A stretch of 64,000 nt of DNA from Burkholderiaceae bacterium (GCA_030654805.1 JAURWR010000008.1:1-64000), one strand, 5' to 3'. Shown: positions 9,844-20,957, counted from the first letter of the stretch. The notes: generated by a model from the letters alone, not told the origin. Numbers and translations: made by a program.

Positions 9844-12606
9844 TCAGGCCTCCTGCTTCTTCAGCAGCGTGACCGCCGCACCCAGGATCACCGGAATGGC
9901 CAGCAGCAGCGGCCAGAATGCCGCGTGCAGATCGCCCAGGCCCAGCGCCTTGCTGAACACGCCACGGCTGATGATGAACATGTGGGTGGCCGGATAGATA
10001 TCCCCGATGAACCGGCCAACCCCCTCCAGCGACGACACCGGGTTGTACAGCCCGGCGAACTGGATCGACGGAATCATCGAGCCGATCATCGTGAAGAACA
10101 TCGCGGCGATCTGGCTGCGCGTCAGCGTCGAGGCCAGCAGCCCCATGCCGGTGGAGATGATGGTGAACAGCAGGGCTGCCAGCGCCAGCGTCCAGAAGCT
10201 GCCCGTGATCGGGACGCCGAACACCGTCACCGCCAGCCCGCACATCAGAACGAAGTTGAGCATCGCCAACGCGACATAGGGCAGCTGCTTGCCGAGCAGG
10301 AACTCGATGCGCGTGACCGGCGTGACGTAAAGGTTGACGATCGAGCCCAGTTCCTTCTCGCGCACCACGGACAGCGCGGTCAGCATCGCCGGCAGCATCA
10401 GCAGCAGCAGCGGAATCACCGCAGGCACCATGGCCGGCAGGCTCTTGACATCGGGGTTGTACCGAAAGCGCGTCTCGACCACGGCCAGAGCGCTGGCCTG
10501 CAGGCCGGTGCGATCGTGCCACTGCCTCAGCAGCCACAGCTGGTGCATGGCTTGCACATACCCCTTGATGGTCTCGGCGCGTTGCGGCATGGCGCCATCG
10601 ATCCAGGCGCCGATCTGCACCGCGCGGCCGCGCGCCACGTCGCGAGCAAAGCCCGGCGGGATCTCGATAGCCAGCGACAGCTCACCGCTGCGCATGCGCC
10701 GGTCCAGATCCGCATGGTCGACGATCGAAGGTCGTTCGCTGAAGTAGCGGGAGCCGGCCAGTTCCAGCGCATAGTCGCGGCTGAGCGCGGTGTCGTCGCG
10801 ATCAAGCACCGCGTAGCGCAGGTTTTCGACGTCCATGCTGATGCCGAACCCGATCACGAACATCAGCAGCAGCGAGCCGACCAGCGCCATCGTGCCGCGC
10901 ACCGGGTCGCGCGCCAGTTCCAGCGCTTCGCGCCACAGGTAGCTGTTGAGGCGGCGGCGACTGCGGCCGAGCCTCGCGATCAGCCCATCGTCTGCGCGGG
11001 GCGCCACAGGTTGCGGAGCCTGGTCTTGTGTGGTCAGGGTGGCTGGGGCGACGGCCTCGGGGCCGTTCGCCTCGACCAGGTAGTCGATGAAGGCCTCCTC
11101 AAGCGTTGCCTTGCCACGCTTGGCCACCAGCGCGGCCGGCGTGTCGCTGTCCAGCACCTTGCCCGCGTGCATCATCGACATGCGGTCGCAGCGCTCGGCC
11201 TCGTTCATGAAGTGGGTGGAGATGAAGATCGTGACTCGGTCGCGACGCGCCAGCTCGATCATCAGCCGCCAGAAGGCGTCGCGTGCGATCGGGTCGACGC
11301 CGGAGGTCGGCTCGTCCAGGATCAGCAGCTCCGGCTTGTGCACCATCGCCTCCGCCAGCGACAGGCGCTGGCGCACGCCCAGCGGCAGCTTGTCGGGCAG
11401 TTCGTCGAGCACCTCACCCAGGCCGAAGCGCTCGACCATTTCGTCTACCCGGGCCGGCACCGTCATCTCGGGTACGTGGAAGAGGCGGGCATGGAGCACC
11501 AGGTTCTGGCGCACCGTCAGCTCACCATACAGGGAGAATGCCTGCGACATGTAGCCCACACGCTGGCGCGTCGCCATGTCGCGCGCATCGACTTCGCGAC
11601 CGAACAGCCATGCCTGACCCTCGCTGGCCGGCAGCAGTCCGGTCAGCATCTTCATCGTCGTCGACTTGCCGCAGCCGTTGGAGCCGAGGAAGCCGAAGAT
11701 CTCACCGCGCCGGATGCGAAAGCTGACGTGGTCCACCGCCACGAAGTCACCGAAGCGCATCGTCAGGTCCCGGGCCTCGATCGCGATCTCGGTCTCGGCG
11801 CCGATCTCCAGCGGCGGGATCTCGACGGCCCGGTGGCCTTGCCGCCTGTCCTCGGGCAGCAGGGCGATGAACGCAGCTTCGAGTGTGTGCGTGTCGGTGC
11901 GCGTCAGCAGCTCGGGCGGTGTTCCGGTGGCCAGCACACGGCCCTCGTCCATCGCGACCAGCCAGTCGAATCGCTGTGCCTCGTCCATGTAGGCCGTGGC
12001 GACGATCACGCTCATGCCGGGCCGGCCGCGCCGGATGCGCGCGATCAGTTCCCAGAACTGTGCGCGCGCCAGTGGGTCGACGCCGGTGGTCGGCTCATCG
12101 AGTATCAGCAGGTCGGGGTCGTGGATCAGCGCGCAGCACAGCCCCAGCTTCTGCTTCATGCCACCCGAGAGCTTGCCTGCCGGGCGGTCCAGGAAAGTGT
12201 GCAGGCCGGTGCTGCGCGTGAGCTCGTCGATGCGGCGGCGGCGCTCGGCAGCGGCGTGGCCGAACAGGCGCGCGAAGAATTGCAGGTTCTCCTCGACCGA
12301 CAGCGTCGCGTACAGGTTCTTGCCCAGGCCCTGCGGCATGTAGGCGATGCGCGGGCAGACGGCGTCACGGTGGCGCTTGCGGCCCATGTCGCCGCCCAGT
12401 ACCTCGATGCGGCCCTGCTGCAGCGCGCGCGCACCGGCGACCAGGCCGAGCAGGCAGGACTTGCCGACGCCGTCGGGCCCGATCAACCCGACCATGCAGC
12501 CCGCAGGCACGTCCAGCGTGATGCCGTCCAGCGCCGTGGTCTTGCCATAGCGTTGGCGCACGTCCAGCAGGCGCACCACCGGCGGTGTGGCGCCGGCCGC
12601 ACTCAC
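9844..12606 (-). CDS. RbbA-like fusion: two ABC ATPase domains plus ABC-2 permease
   Basis: 920-aa protein. ATPase domain 1 (about residues 10-230) has Walker A GPDGVGKS at 43-50, signature LSGGM and Walker [11 protein letters not shown]. ATPase domain 2 (about 285-510) has Walker A GSNGCGKS, Walker [11 protein letters not shown] and a degenerate signature (LPLGV instead of LSGG). The last ~350 residues form an ABC-2 permease with a first span [19 protein letters not shown], a periplasmic domain and a group of spans near the end, including the loop [19 protein letters not shown]. The start is GTG. It probably forms the motor of the exporter with the next permease, the HlyD-like adaptor and the TolC-like channel. 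Confidence 0.9.
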   Translation of the reverse strand: MSAAGATPPVVRLLDVRQRYGKTTALDGITLDVPAGCMVGLIGPDGVGKSCLLGLVAGARALQQGRIEVLGGDMGRKRHRDAVCPRIAYMPQGLGKNLYATLSVEENLQFFARLFGHAAAERRRRIDELTRSTGLHTFLDRPAGKLSGGMKQKLGLCCALIHDPDLLILDEPTTGVDPLARAQFWELIARIRRGRPGMSVIVATAYMDEAQRFDWLVAMDEGRVLATGTPPELLTRTDTHTLEAAFIALLPEDRRQGHRAVEIPPLEIGAETEIAIEARDLTMRFGDFVAVDHVSFRIRRGEIFGFLGSNGCGKSTTMKMLTGLLPASEGQAWLFGREVDARDMATRQRVGYMSQAFSLYGELTVRQNLVLHARLFHVPEMTVPARVDEMVERFGLGEVLDELPDKLPLGVRQRLSLAEAMVHKPELLILDEPTSGVDPIARDAFWRLMIELARRDRVTIFISTHFMNEAERCDRMSMMHAGKVLDSDTPAALVAKRGKATLEEAFIDYLVEANGPEAVAPATLTTQDQAPQPVAPRADDGLIARLGRSRRRLNSYLWREALELARDPVRGTMALVGSLLLMFVIGFGISMDVENLRYAVLDRDDTALSRDYALELAGSRYFSERPSIVDHADLDRRMRSGELSLAIEIPPGFARDVARGRAVQIGAWIDGAMPQRAETIKGYVQAMHQLWLLRQWHDRTGLQASALAVVETRFRYNPDVKSLPAMVPAVIPLLLLMLPAMLTALSVVREKELGSIVNLYVTPVTRIEFLLGKQLPYVALAMLNFVLMCGLAVTVFGVPITGSFWTLALAALLFTIISTGMGLLASTLTRSQIAAMFFTMIGSMIPSIQFAGLYNPVSSLEGVGRFIGDIYPATHMFIISRGVFSKALGLGDLHAAFWPLLLAIPVILGAAVTLLKKQEA

Positions 12607-12736
12607 GGGTGCACCCTTGGCGCTGTGCGCTGCCTGGCTGGCACGGCGGGTCGGCCTTCGCCGGGCATGGACCGTCCACTGGGACGGCCCGGGCCCACCC
12701 AGCGGGAACGAGTTCCTTCGGGCGGCCGTGACGAAA

Positions 12737-13807
12737 TCATGGTTTGACCGTCACCGCCAGTTTTTCAGGCCAGGTCGCCTGCGCATCGACTTTGAGCCAG
12801 GCGACCCCAGGCAGGCCGGTCTTGACCTGTTGCAGGTGCTTGAGCAACAGGTCACGGTCGATCTGAGCGCGGACGCGGAACATCAGCTTCTGTCGCTCGC
12901 TGGCGGTCTCGACCGTCTTCGGCGTGAACTGCGCTGTGCTGGCGACGAAGGACACCTTGGCCGGAATCACGAACTGCGGAGCCGCGTCGAGCACGATGCG
13001 CACCTCGCTGCCCAGCGCGACCCTGCCCGCCACCGTCTCGGGCAGGAAGAAGGTCATGTACACGTCGGACAAGTCCACCAGGTTGAGTACCTTGCCTCCG
13101 CCACCGAGCACCTCGCCCGGCTGGGCGACGCGGTACTGCACACGGCCGGCGCGTGGCGCCTTCAGATCGCTGTCGGCCAGATCGGAATCGATGCGGGCGA
13201 CCGTGGCGTCGGCGGCAAGTACCGCAGAACGAGCGGCCGTCACCTGGGTTCGCGCGGCGGTGATCGCTGCGGCCGCCGCCTTCACCTGGGCCCGTGTGGC
13301 CGCCAGCGCCGCCTCGGCGCTGTGCACACGGGCACGGTCGTCGTCGAGTTCCTGCCCAGACGACGCGCCTTCGCGCGCCAGCGTCTCGGAACGGGCCAGG
13401 CGCCGCCGCGCTGCATCGAGTTCGCTCTCGCGTTGAACCACCAGTGCCTGCACTGCCTGATGCTCGCTCGCGCGCAGGGTCACCTGCGCCTCGGCACCGG
13501 CCACCGCGTGCACCGCCTGCTGCTGTCGGGCCTGCGCCTCGTCACGTTGGGCCTGCAGGCTCTGGACCTCCATGTGCGCCAACAGCTGGCCGGCGGTAAC
13601 GAACTCCCCTTCGGTCACCAGCACGTCGGCGACGCGGCCGGCGTGCTTGGTGGCAACGTCGATCTCGGTGGCCTCGATGCGACCATTGCCACTGGCAAAT
13701 CCGTCGGCGTCGCCCTTTCCGCGCAATGTGGTCCAGGCGGCGTAGCCCGCCGCGGCCACTGCCAGAAGGACGATCACCGGGAGGGCCTTCTTGAGGGTGG
13801 GGTTCAT
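12737..13807 (-). CDS. HlyD/YhiI-family periplasmic adaptor (membrane fusion protein)
   Basis: 356 aa with one N-terminal membrane anchor ([19 protein letters not shown]). Next come the first half of a lipoyl domain ([18 protein letters not shown]), a long Ala/Gln/Arg-rich coiled-coil hairpin (about residues 100-215), the second lipoyl half ([20 protein letters not shown]) and a beta-barrel domain. It links the inner-membrane ABC part to the TolC-like outer channel. It overlaps the outer-membrane gene by 4 bases (ATGA). The 130-base spacer to the ATPase gene holds no clear gene. Confidence 0.92.
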   Translation of the reverse strand: MNPTLKKALPVIVLLAVAAAGYAAWTTLRGKGDADGFASGNGRIEATEIDVATKHAGRVADVLVTEGEFVTAGQLLAHMEVQSLQAQRDEAQARQQQAVHAVAGAEAQVTLRASEHQAVQALVVQRESELDAARRRLARSETLAREGASSGQELDDDRARVHSAEAALAATRAQVKAAAAAITAARTQVTAARSAVLAADATVARIDSDLADSDLKAPRAGRVQYRVAQPGEVLGGGGKVLNLVDLSDVYMTFFLPETVAGRVALGSEVRIVLDAAPQFVIPAKVSFVASTAQFTPKTVETASERQKLMFRVRAQIDRDLLLKHLQQVKTGLPGVAWLKVDAQATWPEKLAVTVKP

Positions 13808-15318
13808 TTTTCAGATCCTGTTCGTGCGGGGCCCATTCGGGACGGGATCGGACGGTTTGTTCTGGGTGCGCTCGGGCCGATGTGCTGCGAGCCGCCGCCG
13901 AGCGTGGCGTACAGCGTCACCTGGGCGGCGAGCCAGGCGCGCTGCGTCTGTACCAGTTGCTGCTCGGCACCGAGCAGATCGCGCTCGGCATCCAGCACTT
14001 CCAGGTATCGGGCGGCGCCGCTGTCGTAACGCAGCTTGGCCAGCCGTGCGCGCTCGGTCTGCACGGCCAACGTGTCACGCAGGATCTTCACTTGCTCGCC
14101 GAACCAGCGGCGCGCCGACAGCGCATCGGCGACGTCACGGAAGGCCGCCTGCACGGCCTGTTCATAGCGCACCACCGCCTGTTCGTGCCGCACTTCAGCC
14201 AGGTCGAGCGCAGCCGCGCGACGGCCACCGTCGAAGATCGGCAGCGAGATGCTGGGGGCGAAGGTCCAGGCACTGCTGCCGGTGCCAAACAGACCGTCCA
14301 GCTCAGCGCTGGCGGTGCCGAAGGAGCCCGTCAGCGCGATGCGCGGAAAGAAGGCCGCGCGCGCCGCACCGAGGTTGGCGTTGGCCCGCCTCAGCTCGTG
14401 CTCGGCGGCGACGATGTCGGGGCGATTCAGCAGCAGCTCCGACGGGATGCCGGGATCCAGCGGCCGGAACATGACGTGGGCATCCAGTCGTTCGACCGTC
14501 GGCGAAAGATCGGCAGTGGCGCCGACCAGCAGCGTCAAGGCATGGACCTGAATGGCGCGCGCCTGCTCAAGCTGGGCCACCAGGGCGCTGGCCTGCAGCG
14601 ACAGCAATTCGACCTGGGTCAGCTCCAGCTTCGAGGTCGCGCCCATTTCGACTCGACGTCGGAAGATGCGCCGCGACTCCTCGCGGCTGGCCGCCGTACG
14701 ACGGGCGAGGACCAGGCGCTCGTCGAGCTCACGCAGGCCCAGGTAACCATTGGCCACCTGGGCGATCACGCTGAGCGTGACCGCCCGACGAGCCGCGTCT
14801 GTGGCGAGATAGCTTTGCAACGCGGCGTCGGTCAGGCTGCGCACCCGACCCCAGAGATCCAGCTCCCAGCTCGACAGGCCCACGCCGAGTTGAAACTGAT
14901 TGCCCAGCACGGGTCGTCCGGTGACGTTCAGGTCCCCGGGAACGCGTGCACGGACCGAGTCGAAGGCCACACCGATCGTCGGCAGGCGGTCGGCATGCTG
15001 GATGCCATAGGCCGCGCGCGCTTCTTCGACACGCAGCAAGGCGGCCCGCAATTCACGGTTGTTTGTCAGGGCTTGCTCGACCAGTGAACGCAGCCGGGGG
15101 TCTGCAAAGTAGTCCGGCCAGTCGATGGCCGCCGCCGGTGCGGCAGACGGTGCCGCGCCGGCTTCGTCAAATCGATCCGGGACCGGCAGTGCCGGCAATT
15201 CGTGAGAAGGAACCATCGTGGCGCAGCCGGCCATACCGAGGCCCATGGCAATCAGCAGCGCGGCAACTGGCCCGCGCGGAAGATTCGCACGGCATGACGA
15301 GTACCGACATGGGCTCAC
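13804..15318 (-). CDS. NodT/TolC-family outer-membrane efflux lipoprotein
   Basis: Outer-membrane channel of the efflux system. From a GTG at 15318 the protein is 504 aa with a lipoprotein signal ending ALLIAMGLGMAGC; the Cys would be lipidated. An ATG at 15420 is in frame but adds 34 polar residues before the signal, so the GTG is favoured. The body has the two OEP repeats of the family, with stretches such as SWELDLWGRVRSLTDAA, NRPDIVAAEHELRRANANLG and SLPIFDGGRRAAALDLA. It is the first gene of the four-gene operon. Confidence 0.9.
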   Translation of the reverse strand: MSPCRYSSCRANLPRGPVAALLIAMGLGMAGCATMVPSHELPALPVPDRFDEAGAAPSAAPAAAIDWPDYFADPRLRSLVEQALTNNRELRAALLRVEEARAAYGIQHADRLPTIGVAFDSVRARVPGDLNVTGRPVLGNQFQLGVGLSSWELDLWGRVRSLTDAALQSYLATDAARRAVTLSVIAQVANGYLGLRELDERLVLARRTAASREESRRIFRRRVEMGATSKLELTQVELLSLQASALVAQLEQARAIQVHALTLLVGATADLSPTVERLDAHVMFRPLDPGIPSELLLNRPDIVAAEHELRRANANLGAARAAFFPRIALTGSFGTASAELDGLFGTGSSAWTFAPSISLPIFDGGRRAAALDLAEVRHEQAVVRYEQAVQAAFRDVADALSARRWFGEQVKILRDTLAVQTERARLAKLRYDSGAARYLEVLDAERDLLGAEQQLVQTQRAWLAAQVTLYATLGGGSQHIGPSAPRTNRPIPSRMGPARTGSEK

Positions 15319-15728
15319 AGGCTCGTTTGGCTTGGTAGGTCGCGTGGGTTGCTGCGTGCTCAATTGAATCTCTGTTCGTGTCGGGTGCTGCCAGTTGGAA
15401 CTCGAACCGAGGGGTTTCAAGCATGCACATCACGCACGGATTGCCAGGAGCCCGACAACTGACGGGAAGTTTGCATCGCGATTTGTCAATGGAGCTTGCG
15501 CTGAAGCAACCTTGCCTTCATCTCGGGCTCCATTTCGGATGTCTGGCCACTGAAGGGTGGAACGAAGCCACCATGATCTTCAACTTGCTCCTCGCTGGGC
15601 GAGGATGACTGTCGAGGTCAGGCTGACCAAGGAGCAGAAAGACGAAAGGGACGCCGAGGCGTCCCTTTCCACGATGCACCGTACCTCGTGAGGAGCGTCC
15701 TTGGACGCAAACGAGGTTTCGGCTGAAC
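15319..15728. other. gene-free spacer between rplY and the efflux operon
   Basis: About 410 bases without a convincing gene. It holds the rplY-side hairpin at 15645-15668 and must contain the promoter of the efflux operon. I could not pick out a convincing -35/-10 pair or an operator. A short plus-strand frame (15378-15608) has no family resemblance and no ribosome site. Confidence 0.6.
15645..15668 (-). terminator. hairpin terminator downstream of rplY
   Basis: Ten-base perfect stem AAAGGGACGC/GCGTCCCTTT with a CGAG loop, about 60 bases after the rplY stop on the minus strand. The stem ends in a run of T on either strand, so it may act in both directions. Confidence 0.75.
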
Positions 15729-16373
15729 TTACTTCTTGTTCTGCTTCTCGGTCTTCTTGCCTTTGGTCGGAGCGGCAGCGGCAGCGGTCACCACCACCGG
15801 CGCAGCTTCTTCCTCGGCCGTCAGGATCGAGGCGGACACCAGCACCGGATTCGGCTTGCCCTGGGTCATGACCTTGATGCCAGCCGGCAGCGCGATGTCG
15901 TTGACGTGCAGCGACTGGCCCTTGACCAGCTGCCCCAGATCGACGGTCAGGAACTCAGGCAACTGCGAGGCCAGGCACTGGATGCGCAGTTCGGTGACGA
16001 CGTGGTTGACGACGCACTTGTCGACCTTCACCGCCGGGGACTCTTCCTCGTTGATGAAGTGCAGTGGAACCTTCTTCGTGATCTTGGTCGTGGCATCGAC
16101 GCGCTGGAAGTCGATGTGCAGCACGATCGGACGGAACGGGTGCAGTTGGTAATCGCGCAGCAGGACCTGTTCGGACTTGCCAGCCAGTTCCATCTCGAGG
16201 ATCGACGAGTGGAACGCTTCCTTCTTCAAGGCGAAGAACAGCGCGTTGTGATCGAGTTCGATCTTGGCCGGTGTGCCCGCGCCATAGACGATCCCTGGAA
16301 CCTTGTCAGCGTTGCGCAGGCGGCGGCTCGCTCCGGTCCCCTGCAACGTACGCTCGAATGCGACGAATTTCAT
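15729..16373 (-). CDS. rplY: 50S ribosomal protein L25 (Ctc form)
   Basis: 5S rRNA-binding protein. The 214-aa long form has the N-terminal L25 domain ([42 protein letters not shown]) and the C-terminal TL5/Ctc domain, followed by an Ala-rich and Lys-rich tail. It follows prs on the minus strand with a 112-base spacer that contains an inverted repeat. The usual next gene, pth, lies more than 7 kb further on. Confidence 0.96.
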   Translation of the reverse strand: MKFVAFERTLQGTGASRRLRNADKVPGIVYGAGTPAKIELDHNALFFALKKEAFHSSILEMELAGKSEQVLLRDYQLHPFRPIVLHIDFQRVDATTKITKKVPLHFINEEESPAVKVDKCVVNHVVTELRIQCLASQLPEFLTVDLGQLVKGQSLHVNDIALPAGIKVMTQGKPNPVLVSASILTAEEEAAPVVVTAAAAAPTKGKKTEKQNKK

Positions 16374-16402
16374 GTTGACTCCAATAGATGAGAAGCCCCG
16401 CG

Positions 16403-16446
16403 ACCAGGTGCTTCAGTGCTTAAAAAACAAGGCCTTGCGACCTGGT
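16403..16446 (-). promoter_or_regulatory. possible leader structure between prs and rplY
   Basis: A 7-base inverted repeat (ACCAGGT / ACCTGGT) encloses 30 bases that contain CAAGGCCTTG followed, on the minus strand, by TTTTTT. A second hairpin (TCCGGCT/AGCCGGA) lies between it and the prs stop. The arrangement could be a weak terminator or an attenuator that sets rplY level relative to prs. Seen by eye only. Confidence 0.35.
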
Positions 16447-16485
16447 TGAACATCCGGCTTGTCAGCCGGACGCATCGTTCGACGC

Positions 16486-17478
16486 TCAGAAATTGTTGTT
16501 CTGTTCGGCGAACAAAGAGGTGACCGATTCACCATCGGAAATGCGACGGATCGTTTCTGCAAACAGGAACGCCACCGATAACTGGCGCACCTTGGAGCAC
16601 ACCTTCGCGGCATCGGTCATTGGAATGGTGTTGGTGATCACGACCTCGTCGAGCATCGAAGTGCGGATGCGCTCGATGGCTGGGCCGGAGAACACCGCAT
16701 GGGTGCAGTAGGCGTAGACGCTTTTTGCACCGCGCGCCTTGAGGACATCGGCTGCCTTCACCAGCGTACCGGCGGTGTCGATCATGTCGTCCATGATGAC
16801 GCAGTTGCGTCCTTCGGTCTCGCCGATGACGTTCATCACTTCGGACACATTGGCCTTCGGGCGCCGCTTGTCGATGATCGCCAGATCGCAGTTCAGTTGC
16901 TTGGCCAGCGCACGTGCGCGCACCACGCCGCCGATGTCCGGCGAAACCACAACCAAGTCTTCGTACTGCTTCGATTGCAGGTCGGACAACAGCACCGGCG
17001 ATGCGTAGATGTTGTCGACGGGAATGTTGAAGAACCCCTGGATCTGGTCGGCATGCAGGTCCATCGTCAGCAGCCGTTCGACACCGACGGCTTCGAGCAT
17101 GTTGGCCACCACCTTGGCGCTGATCGGCACGCGCGTCGAGCGGGGGCGACGGTCCTGGCGCGCATAGCCGAAATACGGGATCACGGCGGTGATGCGACGC
17201 GCGCTGGCGCGTTTCAACGCATCGACCATGATGCACAGTTCCATCAGGTTCTCGTTGGTCGGCGTGCAGGTCGACTGCACCACGAACACATCGCGAGCCC
17301 GGACGTTTTGCTCGATCTCGACAGCCACTTCGCTGTCCGAGAACCGGCCGACCGAGGCCTTGCCGAGTTCGACGCCGAGATGGGTCGCAATTTCCTGTGC
17401 AAGCACCGGATTGGCGTTGCCAGTGAACAGCACGGTGTTGAAAAGCACATTCCCTCCAACGAGGCTCTGTGGAAGCAT
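16486..17478 (-). CDS. prs: ribose-phosphate pyrophosphokinase (PRPP synthetase)
   Basis: Makes PRPP from ribose 5-phosphate and ATP; feeds histidine, purine, pyrimidine and NAD synthesis. The 330-aa class I enzyme has [14 protein letters not shown] near the N-terminus, the flexible-loop region [18 protein letters not shown], the metal site [11 protein letters not shown] and the PRPP-binding loop [18 protein letters not shown] ribosome site AAAGGA lies 7-8 bases before the ATG at 17478, which supports this slightly long start. tRNA-Gln lies just upstream. Confidence 0.97.
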   Translation of the reverse strand: MLPQSLVGGNVLFNTVLFTGNANPVLAQEIATHLGVELGKASVGRFSDSEVAVEIEQNVRARDVFVVQSTCTPTNENLMELCIMVDALKRASARRITAVIPYFGYARQDRRPRSTRVPISAKVVANMLEAVGVERLLTMDLHADQIQGFFNIPVDNIYASPVLLSDLQSKQYEDLVVVSPDIGGVVRARALAKQLNCDLAIIDKRRPKANVSEVMNVIGETEGRNCVIMDDMIDTAGTLVKAADVLKARGAKSVYAYCTHAVFSGPAIERIRTSMLDEVVITNTIPMTDAAKVCSKVRQLSVAFLFAETIRRISDGESVTSLFAEQNNNF

Positions 17479-17539
17479 GACGCTTCCTTTCAGTCCAGCC
17501 CAGGCCTGTCGTCAGGACGTTCCGGGAATCCAATGAATC

Positions 17540-17616
17540 TGGCAGGGGAAGAAGGATTCGAACCTTCGCATGTCGGAATCAAAATCCGATGCCTTAACCA
17601 ACTTGGCGACTCCCCT
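17540..17616 (-). tRNA. tRNA-Gln (anticodon TTG)
   Basis: 77-nt cloverleaf including an encoded CCA. The acceptor stem is AGGGGAG/TTCCCCT with a G discriminator, the anticodon loop reads TTTTGAT giving anticodon TTG, and the T-loop is TTCGAAT. The first pair is A1-U72, weak like the U1-A72 pair that GlnRS opens. Position between ispE and prs is conserved in betaproteobacteria. Confidence 0.95.
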
Positions 17617-17660
17617 ACACCGGTACGCCGCCGAAGCCACGCACCCACAACTCTCTACCT

Positions 17661-18551
17661 TCAATCCGCTGCCCAGGCGCGCAGCGGATGTTCTAGCAAA
17701 CTGCGGCACCACCGACCGGTCCATCCCGCAGGCAGACCGTTTTCCGGTGCGACTGCGCCAACTTCTTTCATTCCGGCGCGCGCAAATACCGCGCTGCCTG
17801 AACCGCTCATCCGGCCGTTGCCGAATCGAGATTGCAAAAAACCAACCGCTTCACTCACCTCAGGGTGCAATAACTCGGCCACCGGCTGCAAGTCATTTCT
17901 ACCCCATCCTGCTCCAGCTTTCGGAGCGATGAGGTCTTGAAATGCGTGTGCATCAAAGCCCTCAAGTATAGCGCGTGGAGTGTCGCGAGCCAACCCGGGA
18001 TGGGCAAAAACTGCACGGGTCTCGATCGAGATCGCCGGCTTGATCAGCATGAACGACTGAACGGGCACGGTGATCGGGGTCAGCTGCTCACCGATTCCCT
18101 CGACCCAAGCGTTCTCGCCTCCGATGAAGAACGGCACGTCGGCCCCCAGCGTCAGACCCAGTGCATGAAGTCGCGATCGCGACCAGTTCAAGCTCCACAG
18201 CCGATTCAGTGCCAGCAGGGTCGAGGCTGCATCGGAGCTGCCACCACCGAGTCCGGCACCCCACGGCACGTGCTTGACGATGCTGATATCTGCCCCCCAG
18301 GTCGTGCCGCTGGCCGTTTGCAGGGCGCGCGCTGCACGCAGGCACAAGTCGTCTGCCGGCAGTGCAGCCGTTAGATCGTGACGGGTCAGCCGGGCATCGC
18401 TGCGCCTTTCGAAATGCAGTGTGTCGGCCCAGTCGATCAACACGAAGACCGATTGCAGCAGGTGATGCCCATCGGGGCGCCTGCCAATCACGTGCAGGAA
18501 CAGGTTGAGCTTGGCCGGCGCTGGCACGTCCAGAAGGGTGCGCAGCGTCAT
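17661..18551 (-). CDS. ispE: 4-diphosphocytidyl-2-C-methyl-D-erythritol kinase
   Basis: GHMP kinase of the MEP isoprenoid pathway; phosphorylates CDP-ME at the 2-position. The 296-aa protein has the N-terminal PAPAKLNLFLHVIGRRPDGHH with the substrate-binding Lys, the ATP loop PWGAGLGGGSSDAAST and a late GRMSGSGSAVFA motif. It is 55 bases after the lolB stop, in the common lolB-ispE order. Confidence 0.96.
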   Translation of the reverse strand: MTLRTLLDVPAPAKLNLFLHVIGRRPDGHHLLQSVFVLIDWADTLHFERRSDARLTRHDLTAALPADDLCLRAARALQTASGTTWGADISIVKHVPWGAGLGGGSSDAASTLLALNRLWSLNWSRSRLHALGLTLGADVPFFIGGENAWVEGIGEQLTPITVPVQSFMLIKPAISIETRAVFAHPGLARDTPRAILEGFDAHAFQDLIAPKAGAGWGRNDLQPVAELLHPEVSEAVGFLQSRFGNGRMSGSGSAVFARAGMKEVGAVAPENGLPAGWTGRWCRSLLEHPLRAWAAD

Positions 18552-18606
18552 CGGACACCCGTTACGCTGCGGCGCTGCGGCGGGGCTGTGGAGACGGTCC
18601 TGTGTC

Positions 18607-19143
18607 TCATGGCTTGTCCAGCTTGACCTGAACGGTCACCACGGGTGGCGACTCGCGGCGCGCCAAGATGCGCATCTCCTCGAATCTGGACAGGTCGACG
18701 GTCCATCCCATCTGCCGAAACCCGGCAGGCTCCGGGGCGACCGATGAGGTGCTTTCGGCGCCGGGCCAGGGGCGGCCGCGCAACCAGTCGAACATCGCTG
18801 GTACCGGCAGCTCCTCGCCGACCATGGCGCGGGTCATGTCTGCCAGCGTCGAGTGCCGGGTCTGACCTTGCGGCGTGTCGAGCACCACCAAATCAGCTTC
18901 CCAGCGGGCCCGCGCGACGGTGCTTCCGATGGGCGTGTTCAGATCGAGGCGACCCCGCTCGGTGGTTCCGCTCAACTCGAATGCCGCCGAGAGGCTGTGC
19001 GCTTCGGAGGTGTCGGTCGCGGCCACCTGTACGGACATACGCCCCGTCAGCAGATCGGCCAGTGCCGGCTCATCCGGAGCCTTCAGGGAGGCGCAGCCTG
19101 TCACCATCGCCATCGAGGCGATGGCGCATGCCCCGAATCTCAC
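18607..19143 (-). CDS. lolB: outer-membrane lipoprotein insertion protein LolB
   Basis: Receives lipoproteins from LolA and inserts them in the outer membrane. The start is the GTG at 19143, which overlaps the stop of the TPR gene (GTGA) and gives an ideal lipoprotein signal, [17 protein letters not shown], with Cys17 lipidated. A longer frame from 19254 would lie inside the TPR gene. Mature body (total 178 aa) has a LolB-like pattern: [39 protein letters not shown]. Sequence identity in this family is low, so context with ispE adds weight. Confidence 0.9.
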   Translation of the reverse strand: MRFGACAIASMAMVTGCASLKAPDEPALADLLTGRMSVQVAATDTSEAHSLSAAFELSGTTERGRLDLNTPIGSTVARARWEADLVVLDTPQGQTRHSTLADMTRAMVGEELPVPAMFDWLRGRPWPGAESTSSVAPEPAGFRQMGWTVDLSRFEEMRILARRESPPVVTVQVKLDKP

Positions 19144-20957
19144 AAATCGACTTTCAGTCGGGCGACGGTTTCGCGCAACACATCGTTGGCTTGGTCGCGA
19201 CTGGCGCCCTCCCGCAGCACGCGCCGTGCGTCGTCTCGCTGACCGTCGACCCACAGCACCTCACCCAGGTGCGCAGCGATTTCAGGGTCGGGACGGGACT
19301 GGTAGGCGCGTGTCAATTGTTTTATCGCTTCGCCCCGATTGCCCATCCGGTACTCGACCCACCCCAGGCTGTCGGTGATGAACGGCTCGCCGGGCGCCAA
19401 CTCCAGCGCATGTTCGATCAACGCTTTCGCCTCGGGCAAGCGCAGGCCGCGATCGGCCAGCGAGAACCCCAGGGCGTTGTGGGCGTGATGGTGGTCAGGC
19501 CGCAGCGCGATCACCCGCCGAAGCAGGCGTTCCATCTCGTCGACGTGGTTGAGCTTCTCCTCCATCATCGATTGCTCGTAAAGCAGATCGGGATCGTCGG
19601 CGAACCGCTGGTTGGCCTTGATCAGAACCTCGTTGGCCTGTTCCCACTGCTTGGCTTCGCGCAACACCTGGACTTCGGCGAAGACCTTGGCTCGCGCATC
19701 GTCTTCGCTGCTTTCTGGCGCGCGCCGGATCAACTCCAGACCTTCCGCCAGGCGTCCCTGCTTGGCGAGCAGAGAGGCTCGGCGCACCTGCACCTCGAGC
19801 GCGCGCTGCGGCGTGTCGACCTTGCTGAGCCAGGTTTCGGCGCCCTTGAAATCACCTTGCAGTTCGGCCGCCTGTGCCAGCATCAGCCAGGCTTGGGCGA
19901 GCCCGCGGTCGGGGTCTGCGGCGACCTGATCCTCGTTGCCGGTCCCTGTTGCAGCGGCGGGCGATGGCGGGGCCGGCACTTCAGGGCTGGCCTCAACGCG
20001 ATCGATGTAGGTCTTCAGTGCGACCTCGGCCTGCTTGCCCTGACGGAGTTCGAGATGCAGTGCGCCCAGTGTCAGCCACGGTGCGCTTTGCGCGGGCTCG
20101 TCGCGCGTCACCATTTCGACCTGTGCCAGCGCTTCGGCATGTCGCTGCGACACGCTCAGCGCGCGTGCATAGAGCATGCGTATCGCGTTGGCACGGGGGT
20201 TTGCCTGCAAGTGCTTCACGATGATGGGCTCTGCCTCGCCAGCCACCGGCAACACCGCCAGCGCCAGCAGCACAGGGCCTTCTGCGCCCGGATCCTGCGC
20301 ATGAGCGCGCTGGGCGTATTCGAGCGCACGAGCGTTGTCGCCGGCAGCGAGCCACGAGCGACCGATGGACACCAGCGATGCGGTGCGGGTTTCGGGATCG
20401 TCGATGCTGGACTTCAGCGCTGCTTCGATGATCTCCGGCACGGCCTTGATGTCGGAGGTGCGCTCGAAGAAGCGCGGCAGGCTGGCGATCAACCCCGGGC
20501 GTTCGGCGGCCGAAGTCAGCTTGATCAGCGAACGCAGCGGTTCTGCGGTTTCGGGCGCCCGGTTCAACGCGACCAACAACTGGATCTGATAGCGGTGGGC
20601 CTCGCGAGAGGTTGGCCGCGCCGTGCGCCACGCTTGCACGACGCTCAGTGCCTGCGAGCCGGCACGGATCTGCAACGCCATGTCGGTCGCGCGTTTGTAT
20701 ATCTCCTCGTTCTTGGTCTTGTTTGCCGCATCCAGCATCACCAGAAATGCGGTGCTGCCTTCGCTGGCGCTGAGCTCGAGTTCGCCGATCAGCAGCTGAT
20801 AGAACAGCGACGCATCGAGTGCCGAGTTGTCGACGGCGGCCGACTCGGCAGGCGCTGCGGCTGCGACCACCGGCTGAGCCTGAGCAGGCAGTGCCCAAAT
20901 GCAACCAGCTACGACAAGCGCACAAACCGCTTGCGAGGTGGACAGACGTGCTGGCAT
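19140..20957 (-). CDS. secreted tetratricopeptide-repeat protein
   Basis: 605 aa with a signal peptide ([18 protein letters not shown]) and then a nearly all-helical body built of TPR-like repeats, for example [40 protein letters not shown] and [20 protein letters not shown]. It is probably periplasmic or outer-membrane associated. The stop overlaps the lolB start by 4 bases, so the two are coupled. It is the first gene of the TPR-lolB-ispE-tRNA-prs-rplY run and is divergent from mutM. Confidence 0.88.
   Translation of the reverse strand: MPARLSTSQAVCALVVAGCIWALPAQAQPVVAAAAPAESAAVDNSALDASLFYQLLIGELELSASEGSTAFLVMLDAANKTKNEEIYKRATDMALQIRAGSQALSVVQAWRTARPTSREAHRYQIQLLVALNRAPETAEPLRSLIKLTSAAERPGLIASLPRFFERTSDIKAVPEIIEAALKSSIDDPETRTASLVSIGRSWLAAGDNARALEYAQRAHAQDPGAEGPVLLALAVLPVAGEAEPIIVKHLQANPRANAIRMLYARALSVSQRHAEALAQVEMVTRDEPAQSAPWLTLGALHLELRQGKQAEVALKTYIDRVEASPEVPAPPSPAAATGTGNEDQVAADPDRGLAQAWLMLAQAAELQGDFKGAETWLSKVDTPQRALEVQVRRASLLAKQGRLAEGLELIRRAPESSEDDARAKVFAEVQVLREAKQWEQANEVLIKANQRFADDPDLLYEQSMMEEKLNHVDEMERLLRRVIALRPDHHHAHNALGFSLADRGLRLPEAKALIEHALELAPGEPFITDSLGWVEYRMGNRGEAIKQLTRAYQSRPDPEIAAHLGEVLWVDGQRDDARRVLREGASRDQANDVLRETVARLKVDL

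Noticed and set aside
9769-12747. A 992-codon open frame on the plus strand opposite the ABC ATPase/permease fusion
   Set aside because: It is antisense to a clearly real gene. Its translation is rich in His, Gln and Arg with no domain, as expected for the mirror frame of a high-GC gene.
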